A DNA stretch of 64,000 nt from Elusimicrobiota bacterium (GCA_029008615.1 JAQXJI010000007.1:1-64000); one strand, 5' to 3'. Shown: positions 1-8,448, counted from the first letter of the stretch. Made by a program: numbers and translations. The notes: generated from the sequence alone by a model not told the origin.

Positions 1-156
1 TTTCGCAATATCGCTGTACGCCATCTCTTTGGATTTGCCTTCGCTCGCTAATACTTTCGTCAACGCTGCCGTTAACGTCGTCTTGCCGTGGTCTACGTGT
101 CCAATCGTCCCGACGTTCACGTGCGGCTTGCTTCTTGAAAACTTCTCCTTTGCCAT
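1..156 (-). CDS. tuf: Translation elongation factor EF-Tu, N-terminal part (runs off the window)
   Basis: The reverse strand encodes 52 residues beginning [20 protein letters not shown] and continuing VDHGKTT, the G1 P-loop of EF-Tu, the GTPase that brings aminoacyl-tRNA to the ribosome. The gene is cut by the left edge, so only the start of the GTPase domain is visible. The ATG at 154-156 is preceded by a GGAGA ribosome site. It lies just downstream of tRNA-Cys, tRNA-Gly and tRNA-Thr on the same strand, a tRNA-tufB arrangement common in bacteria, so it is probably cotranscribed with them. Confidence 0.97.
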   Translation of the reverse strand, partial: MAKEKFSRSKPHVNVGTIGHVDHGKTTLTAALTKVLASEGKSKEMAYSDIAK

Positions 157-193
157 AATAATCGTCTCCTGTATGTTTTTAATTAAATTCAAA

Positions 194-266
194 AGCTGGG
201 AATGGGAATCGAACCCACGACCTTCTCCTTACCATGGAGATGCTCTACCAGCTGAGCTATCCCAGC
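194..266 (-). tRNA. tRNA-Thr (GGT)
   Basis: A 73-nt cloverleaf reads on the minus strand: acceptor GCTGGGA/TCCCAGC, anticodon stem TCTCC/GGAGA, loop ATGGTAA giving anticodon GGT, and T loop TTCGATT. CCA is not encoded. It lies 37 nt upstream of tuf. Confidence 0.97.
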
Positions 267-291
267 AAAATCTTAATTTACCAAAGTTCCA

Positions 292-362
292 AGCGGGCGA
301 AGGGAATCGAACCCTCGTCATCAGTTTGGAAAACTGAGGTTCTACCATTGAACTACGCCCGC
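292..362 (-). tRNA. tRNA-Gly (TCC)
   Basis: A 71-nt cloverleaf on the minus strand has acceptor GCGGGCG/CGCCCGC, anticodon stem TCAGT/ACTGA and loop TTTCCAA, giving anticodon TCC. It is the middle tRNA of the Cys-Gly-Thr-tuf unit. CCA is not encoded. Confidence 0.97.
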
Positions 363-436
363 GTGGGCATATCTCATTATATCAAATTTTAATCGGCAAA
401 AATACCTTCGCGCCTTTGCCGCGGCGTTTAAAATGC

Positions 437-508
437 AGGCGCGAGGGAGAATCGAACTCCCGAATAGCAGTTTTGCAGACTGCCGCCTTACCACTTGGCC
501 ATCGCGCC
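437..508 (-). tRNA. tRNA-Cys (GCA)
   Basis: A 72-nt cloverleaf on the minus strand has acceptor GGCGCGA/TCGCGCC, anticodon stem GCAGT/ACTGC and loop CTGCAAA, giving anticodon GCA. It is the first gene of the tRNA-tuf unit, downstream of a good promoter at 535-564. Confidence 0.96.
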
Positions 509-534
509 GTGCATATAAAAATTCTTTCTTATTA

Positions 535-564
535 ATTATAATAAAATTTGCCCTTTATTGTAAA
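535..564 (-). promoter_or_regulatory. Promoter of the tRNA-Cys/Gly/Thr-tuf unit
   Basis: On the minus strand TTTACA (559-564) is separated by 18 nt from a perfect TATAAT (535-540), 26 nt before the mature 5' end of tRNA-Cys. No terminator is obvious after galM, so some read-through from galM is possible. Confidence 0.7.
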
Positions 565-570
565 CAGTTT

Positions 571-1632
571 TTAAATATCGGATATTTTATAGACAGTTAA
601 AGCCGTAAAATCTTCCCCGGGTTTTATTGCCGTTGAGGGGAAACCGGAATGGTTTGGACTATCGGGGAAGTGCTGCGTTTCCAAACAAAACGCGCCGAAG
701 CGTTTATAAACCGCGCCGCCTTTACCGTTATCCTTGCCGTTGAAAAAATTACAGGAGTAAAAATGCACCGAAGGCTGTGTGGTAAGCACTTCCAACTTAA
801 TCCCGCTCATACAGTTAATGGCCGCCGCGCCAAGAAACAGACTGCGGCCGTTGTAATTATCGCATACGAAGCTGTGATCGTATCCGCCGCAATATTTAAG
901 CTGAGTATCATCCGCATTAAGTTCTGCGCCGATTTTTTTAAAAGAAGTAAAATCAAAAGGAGTGTTTTTGACTTCCGCCATATCTCCTTCGGGAATTAAA
1001 TTTTTATTAACGGGCAAATAACGCGTCGCGTTGATAAAAAGCTTATGTTCCAAAACATTTTTTGAATGATCGCCCAAATTAAAAAAAGCGTGGTTGGTAA
1101 TATTAAGGATGCTTTCTTCCGAGCATTGCGCGTGAACTTCAAACATAAGAGCGTTTTCATCCGTAAGAGTATAACGAACCTTTACGGAAAAATCCCCGGG
1201 GTAGCCGTCCAGGCCCGACGGCAAAAAACAAGATAATTCAGCGGAATCGGAAGAAACGTCACATATCTTCCAAACCTGCTCGTTGAGCCCTTTAAATCCG
1301 CCGTGCAAATGATTTGGGGGATTATTGAGGCTTAAAGAATATTCACGCCCGCCGAGTTTAAATTTTCCGTTTGCTATTCTGCCCGCATATCGCCCGACGA
1401 CGGCATTAAAATAACGCTCGGAAGCGTTTTTGTAACCGTCCAGAGAAGCGGGGCCTATTACTATATCGTGCAAAAGACCCTCTTTATCCGGAACAATAAA
1501 AGAAACTATCCTTGCGCCGTAATTGCTAAGCTGAACCAAAGCGCCCTTAGTATTGGCTAAATTTATCAGCACGCATTTATCTGCGCCGACGTATCCTTCA
1601 AAATCTTGTTCTTTAAGGCGAATATTCTCCAT
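571..1632 (-). CDS. galM: Aldose 1-epimerase (mutarotase)
   Basis: A 353-residue protein of the usual GalM length. It interconverts alpha and beta anomers of hexoses such as galactose or glucose in the cytoplasm. Recognisable family segments are NYGARIVSFIVPD near the N-terminus, the NxPNHLHGG motif with its substrate-binding histidine (about residue 108), ITNHAFFNLG with the catalytic histidine, and GYDHSF. There is no signal peptide. The start is preceded by a strong GGGGGGA site, with a promoter at 1658-1685. It appears to be a single-gene unit; no other sugar-catabolism gene lies beside it. Confidence 0.93.
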   Translation of the reverse strand: MENIRLKEQDFEGYVGADKCVLINLANTKGALVQLSNYGARIVSFIVPDKEGLLHDIVIGPASLDGYKNASERYFNAVVGRYAGRIANGKFKLGGREYSLSLNNPPNHLHGGFKGLNEQVWKICDVSSDSAELSCFLPSGLDGYPGDFSVKVRYTLTDENALMFEVHAQCSEESILNITNHAFFNLGDHSKNVLEHKLFINATRYLPVNKNLIPEGDMAEVKNTPFDFTSFKKIGAELNADDTQLKYCGGYDHSFVCDNYNGRSLFLGAAAINCMSGIKLEVLTTQPSVHFYSCNFFNGKDNGKGGAVYKRFGAFCLETQHFPDSPNHSGFPSTAIKPGEDFTALTVYKISDI

Positions 1633-1657
1633 AATCCCCCCATAACGCTATAAGGCC

Positions 1658-1685
1658 ATTGTATAAAAATAAAACCTTTTTGCAA
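1658..1685 (-). promoter_or_regulatory. Promoter of galM
   Basis: On the minus strand TTGCAA (1680-1685), 16 nt spacer, TACAAT (1658-1663), ending 25 nt before the galM start codon. Confidence 0.55.
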
Positions 1686-1739
1686 TAAAAGAAGAACAAA
1701 CAATCTTCCCCGTCGGGAAAAATATTTTTTACCCGGGCC

Positions 1740-1767
1740 TTGACATTTGCCGGTTTAATCGTATTAT
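1740..1767 (+). promoter_or_regulatory. Strong promoter of the structured RNA
   Basis: Consensus TTGACA (1740-1745), 16 nt spacer, TATTAT (1762-1767). The predicted start, around 1774, coincides with the first base of the 9-bp stem that opens the structured RNA. It is one of the two best -35 boxes I saw in the window (the other is at 8374-8403), which suggests high constitutive expression. Confidence 0.7.
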
Positions 1768-1773
1768 ATTGAT

Positions 1774-2160
1774 ACGGGCAGCAAAAACAGGGGGTTCTGA
1801 AAAAATAGAACCAGGTCCCGCTCCTACATAAGGAGGCTGCCCGTTTTGAAAATTTGAAACGGTTGGGCCGAATGGTGTTTTCCGGCGGTGCGGTGTTATG
1901 AATGTAGACGCCGCGTGACGTGAGGACGCCGGATGCGGACAAAAAATTCCCTTGGGTGGGTGTTCGCAGTATTAGGCCGAACTGAGGGCCGGATGTCCGG
2001 ATGGGTACTTGTCCGTCGTTATGGGCGGCGAACCGGTTGTTTAGGATGTCTGCGCCGAGGAGAAGGTATGGAGGAAAGCTCCAGTTGTAGAAGCGGGCGT
2101 TAGCTTGTTACGAAAGGTAATGGATAATTACAGGTGTAACAGTTAAGGCCCGCTTTTTTA
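1774..2160 (+). ncRNA. Unassigned structured non-coding RNA, about 387 nt
   Basis: No protein-coding gene covers this segment on either strand. It starts at a strong promoter and ends in a GC stem followed by TTTTTT. Visible helices include ACGGGCAGC (1774-1782) with GCTGCCCGT (1836-1844). That stem encloses two hairpins, GGTTCT/AGAACC and CTCCT/AGGAG. Further on are a CCGGCG/CGCCGG stem enclosing GCGGTG/CGCCGC, then GCGGACA/TGTTCGC, CCGG-ATGT-CCGG and TGGAG-GAAAG-CTCCA. The last is GCGGGC/GCCCGC enclosing a nested stem-loop. I looked for landmarks of RNase P RNA, tmRNA, SRP RNA, 6S RNA and group I/II introns; none fits. The fragments GAGGAAAG (about 2081) and GTGTAACAG (about 2134) resemble RNase P conserved regions CR-I and CR-II, but the rest does not follow. 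A plain structured RNA is well supported; its identity is open. Confidence 0.75.
2093..2160 (+). terminator. Terminator-like 3' domain of the structured RNA
   Basis: GCGGGC (2093-2098) pairs with GCCCGC (2148-2153), followed by six T. The 49-nt loop is itself folded (TTGTTAC/GTGTAACA, then GTAAT/ATTAC), so the terminator is probably also the last structural domain of the RNA. Confidence 0.6.
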
Positions 2161-2210
2161 TTGCCCAGAATTACAATACGTCAACAATTTCCGCAAGTAT
2201 ACTTTTAATG

Positions 2211-2240
2211 ATAAAAAGCCCCGGGTTTAAGCCCGGGGCT
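2211..2240 (-). terminator. Terminator of the efflux operon
   Basis: On the minus strand AGCCCCGGG, 5-nt loop, CCCGGGGCT followed by TTTT, 25 nt after the RND pump stop codon. Confidence 0.85.
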
Positions 2241-2264
2241 GTTGGTTCGTGAAGTAAGACCGGC

Positions 2265-5200
2265 CTAAGCCGAAGCTTCGTCCGAATCTTGCTTTTGGCG
2301 GAAAATCACTCTTTTTACCCAGTTGCCGAAATCATCAAACAACGAATAGGCAACCGGCGCCATAAGCAGCGTAATAAGCAAGGATAAAGTTTGTCCGCCG
2401 ATAATTACGATGGCCAAACTGCGCCTTAATCCCGAGCCTGCGCCCGTACCCAAAGCCGTAGGTATCATACCTGCGATAATTGTTACGGTGGTCATCAAAA
2501 TAGGGCGCAACCTTACTTTATTGGCTTCCATAATGGCGTTATATTTGTCATAACCCGCGTGGCGCATAGTGTTGGTATAGTCCACCTGCAAAATGGCGTT
2601 TTTACTTACTATACCCATTAACATAAATATGCCCAACAAGCTGAAGATATTAAGCGTTTCGCCGGTAAGAACAAGCGATATAAGCGCAAAAGGTATCGTC
2701 AGCGGTATGGCGGTAAGAATAACGAACGGGTGAACGTAACTTTCAAACTGGGAGGCCAAAATCATATAGATGAACAATATCGCCAAAGAAAAAGCCATAG
2801 CAAAGCTTGACAACATTTTGCCCATTTCGTTTGACTGGCCGTCCAACGCCGACGTATAGTTGGCGGGAGCGTTAAGTTCTTTAAACGCGGCGTCAATAAT
2901 ATTAATTGCGCGGTTCATATCCATTTTGCCGGAAGTATTGGCCTGAATCGTAATTTTTCTCTGGCGGTTCATTCTGTTAATCTGAGAAGGGCCAAACCCC
3001 TGTTCTATCGTGGATAAACTGTCCAAACGCACAAGCGTATTTTTGCCGTTTTGCACCGCGGGTATCATTATAGCCGATATTACGTCTTTGTTGTTTCTGT
3101 AATCTTCATCGGCGCGGACGCGGATTTCGTAAAGTTCATTCCCCTCTTTGTATTTGGATATATCTTCTTCCCCGCCAACCAAAGTGCGCAAAGTGCTTGC
3201 GATATCGCTTACTTTTACGCCGAGGTCATGCGCTTTGTCGCGGTCAATGGAAACCCTGTATTCGGGTTTGGCGAAGTCAAAATCCAAATCCAAGTCTATA
3301 ATGCCGGGGACATCTTTGATTTTGTCATACACGGCATTGGCATATCCCAAAAGCTCGTTCATATCAGGGCCGGAAATTACATACTCGATTTTCGTAGTTC
3401 CTTCCCCAGGAGAACCGCTGATAATAAACACCTGGCTTTTTACTTCATCGTATTTGGCTAGGATATTCCTGGTAGCGTCAATATACTCAAAGAGAGAATA
3501 GCCCTTACCTCTCTTTTTTAAATCCTCAAGCTCCAATATAAAATAGCCTCTGTTGGTGGAAGAGCCGGTATTGACGATACTGTCGGCGGAAACACCGACG
3601 CCGGTAAACAATTTGTCAATATAAGGCATTTGTTTAAGTTCTTTTTCAACCTGCCTCATAAATACCGACATTTGCTGATAGCTGGTACCGTCTGGCGCTT
3701 TGAGGTTTATCTGATACTTGCCCGAATCGTCTTCAGGCATAAAGTCAACACCGATTAAGCCGCTGCCCAAAATAAATATTGAAGAAACGGCCAATAATAA
3801 AGAGAGCACCACCATTAAAAACTTATGGCCCATAGCGAATTTCAAACAAACCATATAAACTTTATTAATGGCGTTGTTTACTCCGTCCACCATTTTGTCG
3901 GCTCTGGATTTTTTGCGTTCGGCCTTTAAGAACTTGCTGCAAAGCATAGGGGTTAAAGTCAAAGCGATTAAACCGCTGATACTGATTGCGTAAGCTACCG
4001 TAAGACCGTAACTTTTTACGAAGCGGCCCACAATACCGCTCATAAAAGCCAAAGGTACGAAGATTACCACCAAAGAAGCCGTAGTCGCCACTACCGCGAA
4101 GGAAATTTCCTTCGCGCCGTCTATGGCGGCCTGCATAGCCGTCTTGCCGTATTCTTCCATATGTCTGTGGATATTTTCAAGCATAATGATGGCGTCGTCA
4201 ATAACGATACCAACCGCCACCGTAAGGCCCAAAAGCGTCATATTGTTTAAAGTGAAATCGCTCAAATACATCAAGAAGAAAGTGCCTATAATTGACGTAG
4301 GTATGGCCATAGCGGAAATAACCGTGGAGCGCAAATCACCCATAAACATAAATACAACGATAGCGGCCAAAAGTGCGCCGACGACCAAGTGTTCCATTAC
4401 CGCAAAGAAAGATTCTTCAATATAACCGGAAGTATCGGATATAGTGTAAATCTCAACGCCTTTGGGCAAGAGCGGTTTTATTCTTTCAAGTCTTTCTTTT
4501 ATTGAGCTGATTACGGCCAAAGTATTGGTGCCCGATTGCTTTTTGATGTTTAAAGACACGCTCCTTTTGCCGTTGATGAAAGTGGCGGCCCTTTCGTATT
4601 CGCCGTCGTCTTCCACGCGGCCGATATCGGATATTTTTATAGGCACTCCGTTTACCGTAGCGACTACGATATCGTCAAAACTTTTTACGCTGTCTATACG
4701 GCCCAAAACGCGCAAATTAAAATCGTTGGCGACGTTTTCCACGCGGCCGCCGGGGATTTCAATATTTTGCTCCATAATGGCCGCTTTTACGTCGCTTACC
4801 GGAATGCCCAAAGACGCCAGTTTAAGAGGATTTACCACTACGTGTATTTCCCTTTCCCTGCCGCCGACGATATCCACAGAGCCTATACCGCTTACGTTTT
4901 CAATATTTTCTTTAACTTGCTTTTTGGCGAGTTCGGTAAGTTCGATAATATCCATATCGCCTGTTACGACTACGTTTAAAATGGCCGAGGCGCCTATATC
5001 CAATTTGGAAATTATCGGAGAGTCAATCCCGTCGGGCAAATCATTTTCTATTTTGTTCACGTTGTCGCGGACTTCCTGCGCGGCGACGTCCGGGTCTTTT
5101 TCCAGTTCGAATTTAATCATTACGAAAGACGCGCCTTCCATAGTTTGGGAAGTCATAGTGTCAATGCCGGAAATTACGTTTACGGCTTCTTCAACCTCTT

Positions 5201-5447
5201 TGGTGATGGAAGTTTCGATTTCTTCCGGGCTGGACCCCTGCAAAGTGGTTTGCACCGTTACGTAAGGGAAGTCCACGTTAGGGTACATATCCACACCCAT
5301 ACGGCTGTAACCGATAAGACCCAAAACTATCAAAATCAAAGAGAACATCACGGTTGTTACCGGCCTTCTGATAAAAAGGGCCGATATACCGCCGCCCCCG
5401 CTTTGGGTTTCTTTTTCCTGTTTAATTTTTTCTTGATTTTCTTGCAT
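2265..5447 (-). CDS. RND-family multidrug efflux pump, inner-membrane subunit (AcrB/MexB type)
   Basis: A 1060-residue HAE-type RND pump that uses the proton gradient to export hydrophobic compounds through a TolC channel. After a cytoplasmic N-terminus, TM1 starts near residue 25, followed by a large periplasmic loop, TM2-6, TM7, a second periplasmic loop and TM8-12. The proton-relay pair is D417-D418 in GIVIDDAIIMLEN, and the relay lysine is K949 in GIVSKNAIL, matching AcrB D407/D408/K940. It is the last gene of a four-gene operon, 11 nt after the membrane-fusion gene and followed by a terminator. The substrate cannot be read from sequence; bile salts or antibiotics would be typical for a gut anaerobe. 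Confidence 0.96.
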   Translation of the reverse strand: MQENQEKIKQEKETQSGGGGISALFIRRPVTTVMFSLILIVLGLIGYSRMGVDMYPNVDFPYVTVQTTLQGSSPEEIETSITKEVEEAVNVISGIDTMTSQTMEGASFVMIKFELEKDPDVAAQEVRDNVNKIENDLPDGIDSPIISKLDIGASAILNVVVTGDMDIIELTELAKKQVKENIENVSGIGSVDIVGGREREIHVVVNPLKLASLGIPVSDVKAAIMEQNIEIPGGRVENVANDFNLRVLGRIDSVKSFDDIVVATVNGVPIKISDIGRVEDDGEYERAATFINGKRSVSLNIKKQSGTNTLAVISSIKERLERIKPLLPKGVEIYTISDTSGYIEESFFAVMEHLVVGALLAAIVVFMFMGDLRSTVISAMAIPTSIIGTFFLMYLSDFTLNNMTLLGLTVAVGIVIDDAIIMLENIHRHMEEYGKTAMQAAIDGAKEISFAVVATTASLVVIFVPLAFMSGIVGRFVKSYGLTVAYAISISGLIALTLTPMLCSKFLKAERKKSRADKMVDGVNNAINKVYMVCLKFAMGHKFLMVVLSLLLAVSSIFILGSGLIGVDFMPEDDSGKYQINLKAPDGTSYQQMSVFMRQVEKELKQMPYIDKLFTGVGVSADSIVNTGSSTNRGYFILELEDLKKRGKGYSLFEYIDATRNILAKYDEVKSQVFIISGSPGEGTTKIEYVISGPDMNELLGYANAVYDKIKDVPGIIDLDLDFDFAKPEYRVSIDRDKAHDLGVKVSDIASTLRTLVGGEEDISKYKEGNELYEIRVRADEDYRNNKDVISAIMIPAVQNGKNTLVRLDSLSTIEQGFGPSQINRMNRQRKITIQANTSGKMDMNRAINIIDAAFKELNAPANYTSALDGQSNEMGKMLSSFAMAFSLAILFIYMILASQFESYVHPFVILTAIPLTIPFALISLVLTGETLNIFSLLGIFMLMGIVSKNAILQVDYTNTMRHAGYDKYNAIMEANKVRLRPILMTTVTIIAGMIPTALGTGAGSGLRRSLAIVIIGGQTLSLLITLLMAPVAYSLFDDFGNWVKRVIFRQKQDSDEASA

Positions 5448-5458
5448 AATTATAAGCC

Positions 5459-6355
5459 TTATTTGTTTTCGACCTTGATTTTGCTTCCGTCTTTAATACC
5501 GAAAACGATTTTGATTATCTCGTCCCCGGTGTTTACGCCGCCAAGGACTTCGTAATCGGACGTTGATTTAAGGCCGATTTCAACCGCTTTTTTGCTTACG
5601 GTTGAGCCGTCGGCGTTTACGATATATACATAATTTTGGACGGAACCGTCTTCGGCGGTTTCGCTCTGCACACTGGTTAAATTGACCGCAGGAATATTTT
5701 TCTTTTCTTCCAAAACAAGTTTCACTTTGGCGAACATTCCAGATTTAAGAGAACCCTCGGAATTATCGGCTTTCAATTCCACCGTAACCACGCGGCTTTG
5801 CGCGTCCACCACCGGGCTGATTTTATAAACTTGGGCTTTAAATTCCCTGTTTCCGAAAGCCTCCACCGTAAAAGAAGCCTCTTGGCCCAAACGGATCTTG
5901 CCGATATATCTTTCGGGTACGTCGATAACGACGCGAACATTCTCTTGATTGACAACCATAGCGACGGGAGTGCTTCTGGTAACGTTTGCGCCGGGGTCAA
6001 GATAAGTTTTGCCGATGACGCCGTTAATGGTGGAAGGGACCAAAACAGGTTCATACACCGCGCCGACTTCGTCGCGCTCAATCAAAGCCAAGCTTTGGTT
6101 GCGTTTTACTTTATCGCCTTCTTTTAAAACATTTTCCAAGAGCTTGCCGTCAACCCTGGGGAAGATTATCGCTTCCTCCCAGGCTTTTATGCTGCCCGTA
6201 ATCAATAAATCCAATTTTACGTCGCGAAGGCTGACCGTTTCGGTTTCCACCGCGAAGGTGTCGGTTTCAATCTGTTCCAGTTTGCTCTTTTCGCCCTTGC
6301 CGGAGCAAGCGCATAAAACAAAAACCGACAATATTAACATTGATAGTTTTTTCAT
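5459..6355 (-). CDS. RND efflux periplasmic adaptor lipoprotein (membrane fusion protein)
   Basis: A 298-residue HlyD/AcrA-type adaptor that links the RND pump to the TolC channel. The N-terminus is a lipoprotein signal with lipobox LCAC, so it is predicted to be anchored in the inner membrane. The order is lipoyl-like half, a very short hairpin, second lipoyl half (NGVIGKTYLDPGANV), beta-barrel domain and membrane-proximal domain. At under 300 residues it is much shorter than AcrA (about 397), because the alpha-helical hairpin is nearly absent. Its ATG overlaps the tolC-like stop as ATGA, showing translational coupling. Confidence 0.93.
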   Translation of the reverse strand: MKKLSMLILSVFVLCACSGKGEKSKLEQIETDTFAVETETVSLRDVKLDLLITGSIKAWEEAIIFPRVDGKLLENVLKEGDKVKRNQSLALIERDEVGAVYEPVLVPSTINGVIGKTYLDPGANVTRSTPVAMVVNQENVRVVIDVPERYIGKIRLGQEASFTVEAFGNREFKAQVYKISPVVDAQSRVVTVELKADNSEGSLKSGMFAKVKLVLEEKKNIPAVNLTSVQSETAEDGSVQNYVYIVNADGSTVSKKAVEIGLKSTSDYEVLGGVNTGDEIIKIVFGIKDGSKIKVENK

Positions 6356-7749
6356 TTTTGCGTAACCTCTTTACCTACTGCATAATTCAAATTGGACATC
6401 GCCGTAAAGGCGTCGTGTACGGCTTGAACGTATTGGAGTTCCGCGTCGTGTAAAAGCAGGGCGGAATCATCCAAGTCAAGCCTGCTGGCAAGGCCGTTTC
6501 TGTAACGGATATTTGTCCTTTCCAAGTTTTTCCTGGCTTCTTCTATGGTGCCTTTAGTAGCCATAATTCTTTTTTTGGCTTCATTGAAGTTAAGCCAACT
6601 TCTTTTAACTTCAATCCTTATATTGCGTTCCGTGTCGCGGGCCTGCAAAAGGGCTTGGTCATAAGCCAATTTGCGTTGTTTTACCAAAGAATCAACCCTG
6701 AAACCCTCAAACAAAGGAATACTGACCCTTAAGCCAACATTGCTGCCCCAAGAGGAATTATTGCTTTCCACCGGTATCATAATATGATCGGAAGTGCCGC
6801 TGTAAGTTAAATTTGCGAAAGCGGCTATGCTGCCGTAGTGATCGGCTTTGGCTATTTTTACCTGCTCTTCCGCAGCTTTTACGTTTAATGCGGAGATGAC
6901 AAGTTCGGGGCGGTTTTCTTCCGCCATTTTATAAAGTTCTTCCAAGCCGGGTACTTTTATTTTAAGAACATCCTGAAGCTGCCACACAAGCGAAAGCGGA
7001 TCCTGAGGATCTTTATTAAGGACGCGTCGCAAAGTTAAGAGGCCCAAGTCATAACTGTTTAAAGCCTGTATCAAAGGCGGCTCGCTGTTGGATACTTTCA
7101 CCTTTTGGTTCAGAACGTCCAAATCACTGGCCAAGCCTTGTTTGTATTTGGAATTGATTTCTTTAAGGTGGTCTTTCGCGATATTAAGATTTTCCTGCTG
7201 AACCTGTATCAAAGCGTGAGATAAAATTATCCCAAAGCACAAAGTGGTAACCGTATCTTTTATTTTGTTTTGGGTTTCCTCAAGCTGCAGATATCCGCTT
7301 TGGGAAGCCAATTCCGCCGCTTTTATGCCGGCTCTTACGGCCCCGCCTTTCCATAAAACCAATGTGCCTTCCACAGAAGCACTGGCGGAATTATCCAAAC
7401 TCATCTTAAAAGAACCCATAGAAGTAATCACTTCCTGCCCTCTTAAAGCGCGGGTATAACTGCCGCTGGCAACTATCTGCGGATATACCGAAGACCAATA
7501 CTGCCTTACCTGCTGGGCGTAAATTTCCGCGTTTTTGCGCGCCACTTGGATAGTGGTATTATCTTGCATAGCCAAGGATACGGCCTCTTCCATAGTAATC
7601 GCGCCTTCTTGATTAGTATCTTTGAGGGCGAACAAATCTATCCCGCCGGATTGTTTTTTTTGCGTTTTGCTCTGCGCCGCCGCAGCGGGCGTCACAAACA
7701 TATTAAGAACCATACCGAATGTAAGCGCAAGGCTGAGAATTTTCTTCAT
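6352..7749 (-). CDS. TolC-family outer-membrane efflux channel
   Basis: A 465-residue protein with a Sec signal peptide (about residues 1-25, ending in AAAA) and two tandem outer-membrane efflux (OEP) repeats of long heptad-rich helices. The repeat starts are recognisable at EEAVSLAMQDNTTIQVARKN and around YKMAEENRPELVIS. It forms the trimeric exit duct for the RND pump encoded next to it. There is no lipobox, so it is TolC-like rather than an OprM-type lipoprotein. It lies 4 nt after the tetR-like gene and overlaps the adaptor gene by 4 nt. Confidence 0.93.
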   Translation of the reverse strand: MKKILSLALTFGMVLNMFVTPAAAAQSKTQKKQSGGIDLFALKDTNQEGAITMEEAVSLAMQDNTTIQVARKNAEIYAQQVRQYWSSVYPQIVASGSYTRALRGQEVITSMGSFKMSLDNSASASVEGTLVLWKGGAVRAGIKAAELASQSGYLQLEETQNKIKDTVTTLCFGIILSHALIQVQQENLNIAKDHLKEINSKYKQGLASDLDVLNQKVKVSNSEPPLIQALNSYDLGLLTLRRVLNKDPQDPLSLVWQLQDVLKIKVPGLEELYKMAEENRPELVISALNVKAAEEQVKIAKADHYGSIAAFANLTYSGTSDHIMIPVESNNSSWGSNVGLRVSIPLFEGFRVDSLVKQRKLAYDQALLQARDTERNIRIEVKRSWLNFNEAKKRIMATKGTIEEARKNLERTNIRYRNGLASRLDLDDSALLLHDAELQYVQAVHDAFTAMSNLNYAVGKEVTQK

Positions 7750-7753
7750 TTAA

Positions 7754-8350
7754 TTATTTCTCCCTATAATCTATCGCCTTTAATATGGCTTGCGCCATAT
7801 CCTTAGGATAAGTAGGCGAAAATTTTATATTGTGTTCGCAGCTGTTTAAAATTAAATGCGCGATATTGGCGAGAATCAACTGTAAGCCGATCTCTTTCCC
7901 TTTTTTGGTAATAAAACCTTTTTTATATTCCTTTTCCAAAATTTCCGAAAGCACCGCGAAATTTTGATCTCTTACTACTTGAAACCTCTTTCCGAGTTCC
8001 GGATTGGATAAAAGATAACTGCTGACGTGAACCACGAACGGGAAAACATCTTTATGGCTGATGTCCTTCACAAATTCCGAAAAAATAAAAACAAGAATTT
8101 CTTTTAAAGAAGAGGCCGATGCGGCGAATTTTTTTAAGTTCTCGTTGCTTACAATATTTTTTTCAACTATTAAGCTGTAACAAAGATCTTCCTTATCTTT
8201 GAAATAATAGTAGAGAACCGGCTTGGTGACGCCGCAGGCTTCCGCGATTTCCCTCATCGAGATATCCTTAAGCCCTTTCTTCGCCATTAAAGAAAAGGCC
8301 TTGTTCTTAATTTTTTCCTTCATTAAATTTTCGTTCGTTTTATCTTTCAT
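7754..8350 (-). CDS. TetR/AcrR-family transcriptional repressor of the efflux operon
   Basis: A 198-residue regulator. The N-terminal helix-turn-helix (about residues 10-55) contains the characteristic MAKKGLKDISMREIAEACG and TKPVLYYYFKDKEDL. The C-terminal two-thirds is the variable ligand-binding and dimerisation domain. It is the first gene of the operon with the TolC, adaptor and pump genes. An ACCTACCGGTAAGT-type inverted repeat lies between the -10 box and the start codon, so it most likely represses its own operon and is released by a pump substrate. M10 is an alternative start. Confidence 0.92.
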   Translation of the reverse strand: MKDKTNENLMKEKIKNKAFSLMAKKGLKDISMREIAEACGVTKPVLYYYFKDKEDLCYSLIVEKNIVSNENLKKFAASASSLKEILVFIFSEFVKDISHKDVFPFVVHVSSYLLSNPELGKRFQVVRDQNFAVLSEILEKEYKKGFITKKGKEIGLQLILANIAHLILNSCEHNIKFSPTYPKDMAQAILKAIDYREK

Positions 8351-8355
8351 TTTAT

Positions 8356-8403
8356 TTACCTACCGGTAAGTATATTTTAACACAAAATAAAAATCTCTGT
8401 CAA
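8356..8403 (-). promoter_or_regulatory. Promoter and TetR-type operator of the efflux operon
   Basis: On the minus strand TTGACA (8398-8403), 18 nt, TAAAAT (8374-8379). An imperfect 18-bp palindrome centred on ACCGGT (8362-8367) covers 8356-8373, immediately downstream of the -10 box and over the expected start site. The sequence resembles operators bound by AcrR/NemR-type TetR repressors, so steric repression is expected. Confidence 0.75.
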
Positions 8404-8410
8404 AGGTTTC

Positions 8411-8448
8411 GCAAAAAAATTAAGCCCCGCTCTTATGAAGCGGGGCTT
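8411..8448 (-). terminator. Terminator of glyA-mtnP
   Basis: AAGCCCCGCT (8422-8431) pairs with AGCGGGGCTT (8439-8448). On the minus strand the stem is followed by TTAATTTTTTT, 34 nt after the mtnP stop. Confidence 0.85.

Noticed and set aside
1613-1942. A 109-residue reading frame on the minus strand
   Set aside because: It lies inside the structured RNA and the galM leader, has no ribosome site and no recognisable domain.
1774-2160. RNase P RNA, tmRNA or SRP RNA
   Set aside because: GAGGAAAG and GTGTAACAG are weak echoes of RNase P, but the full CR-I (GAGGAAAGUC), CR-III and CR-V (ACAGAA, GGCUUA) are missing. There is no tRNA-like end or tag frame for tmRNA and no GGAA/AGCA helix-8 loop for SRP RNA.
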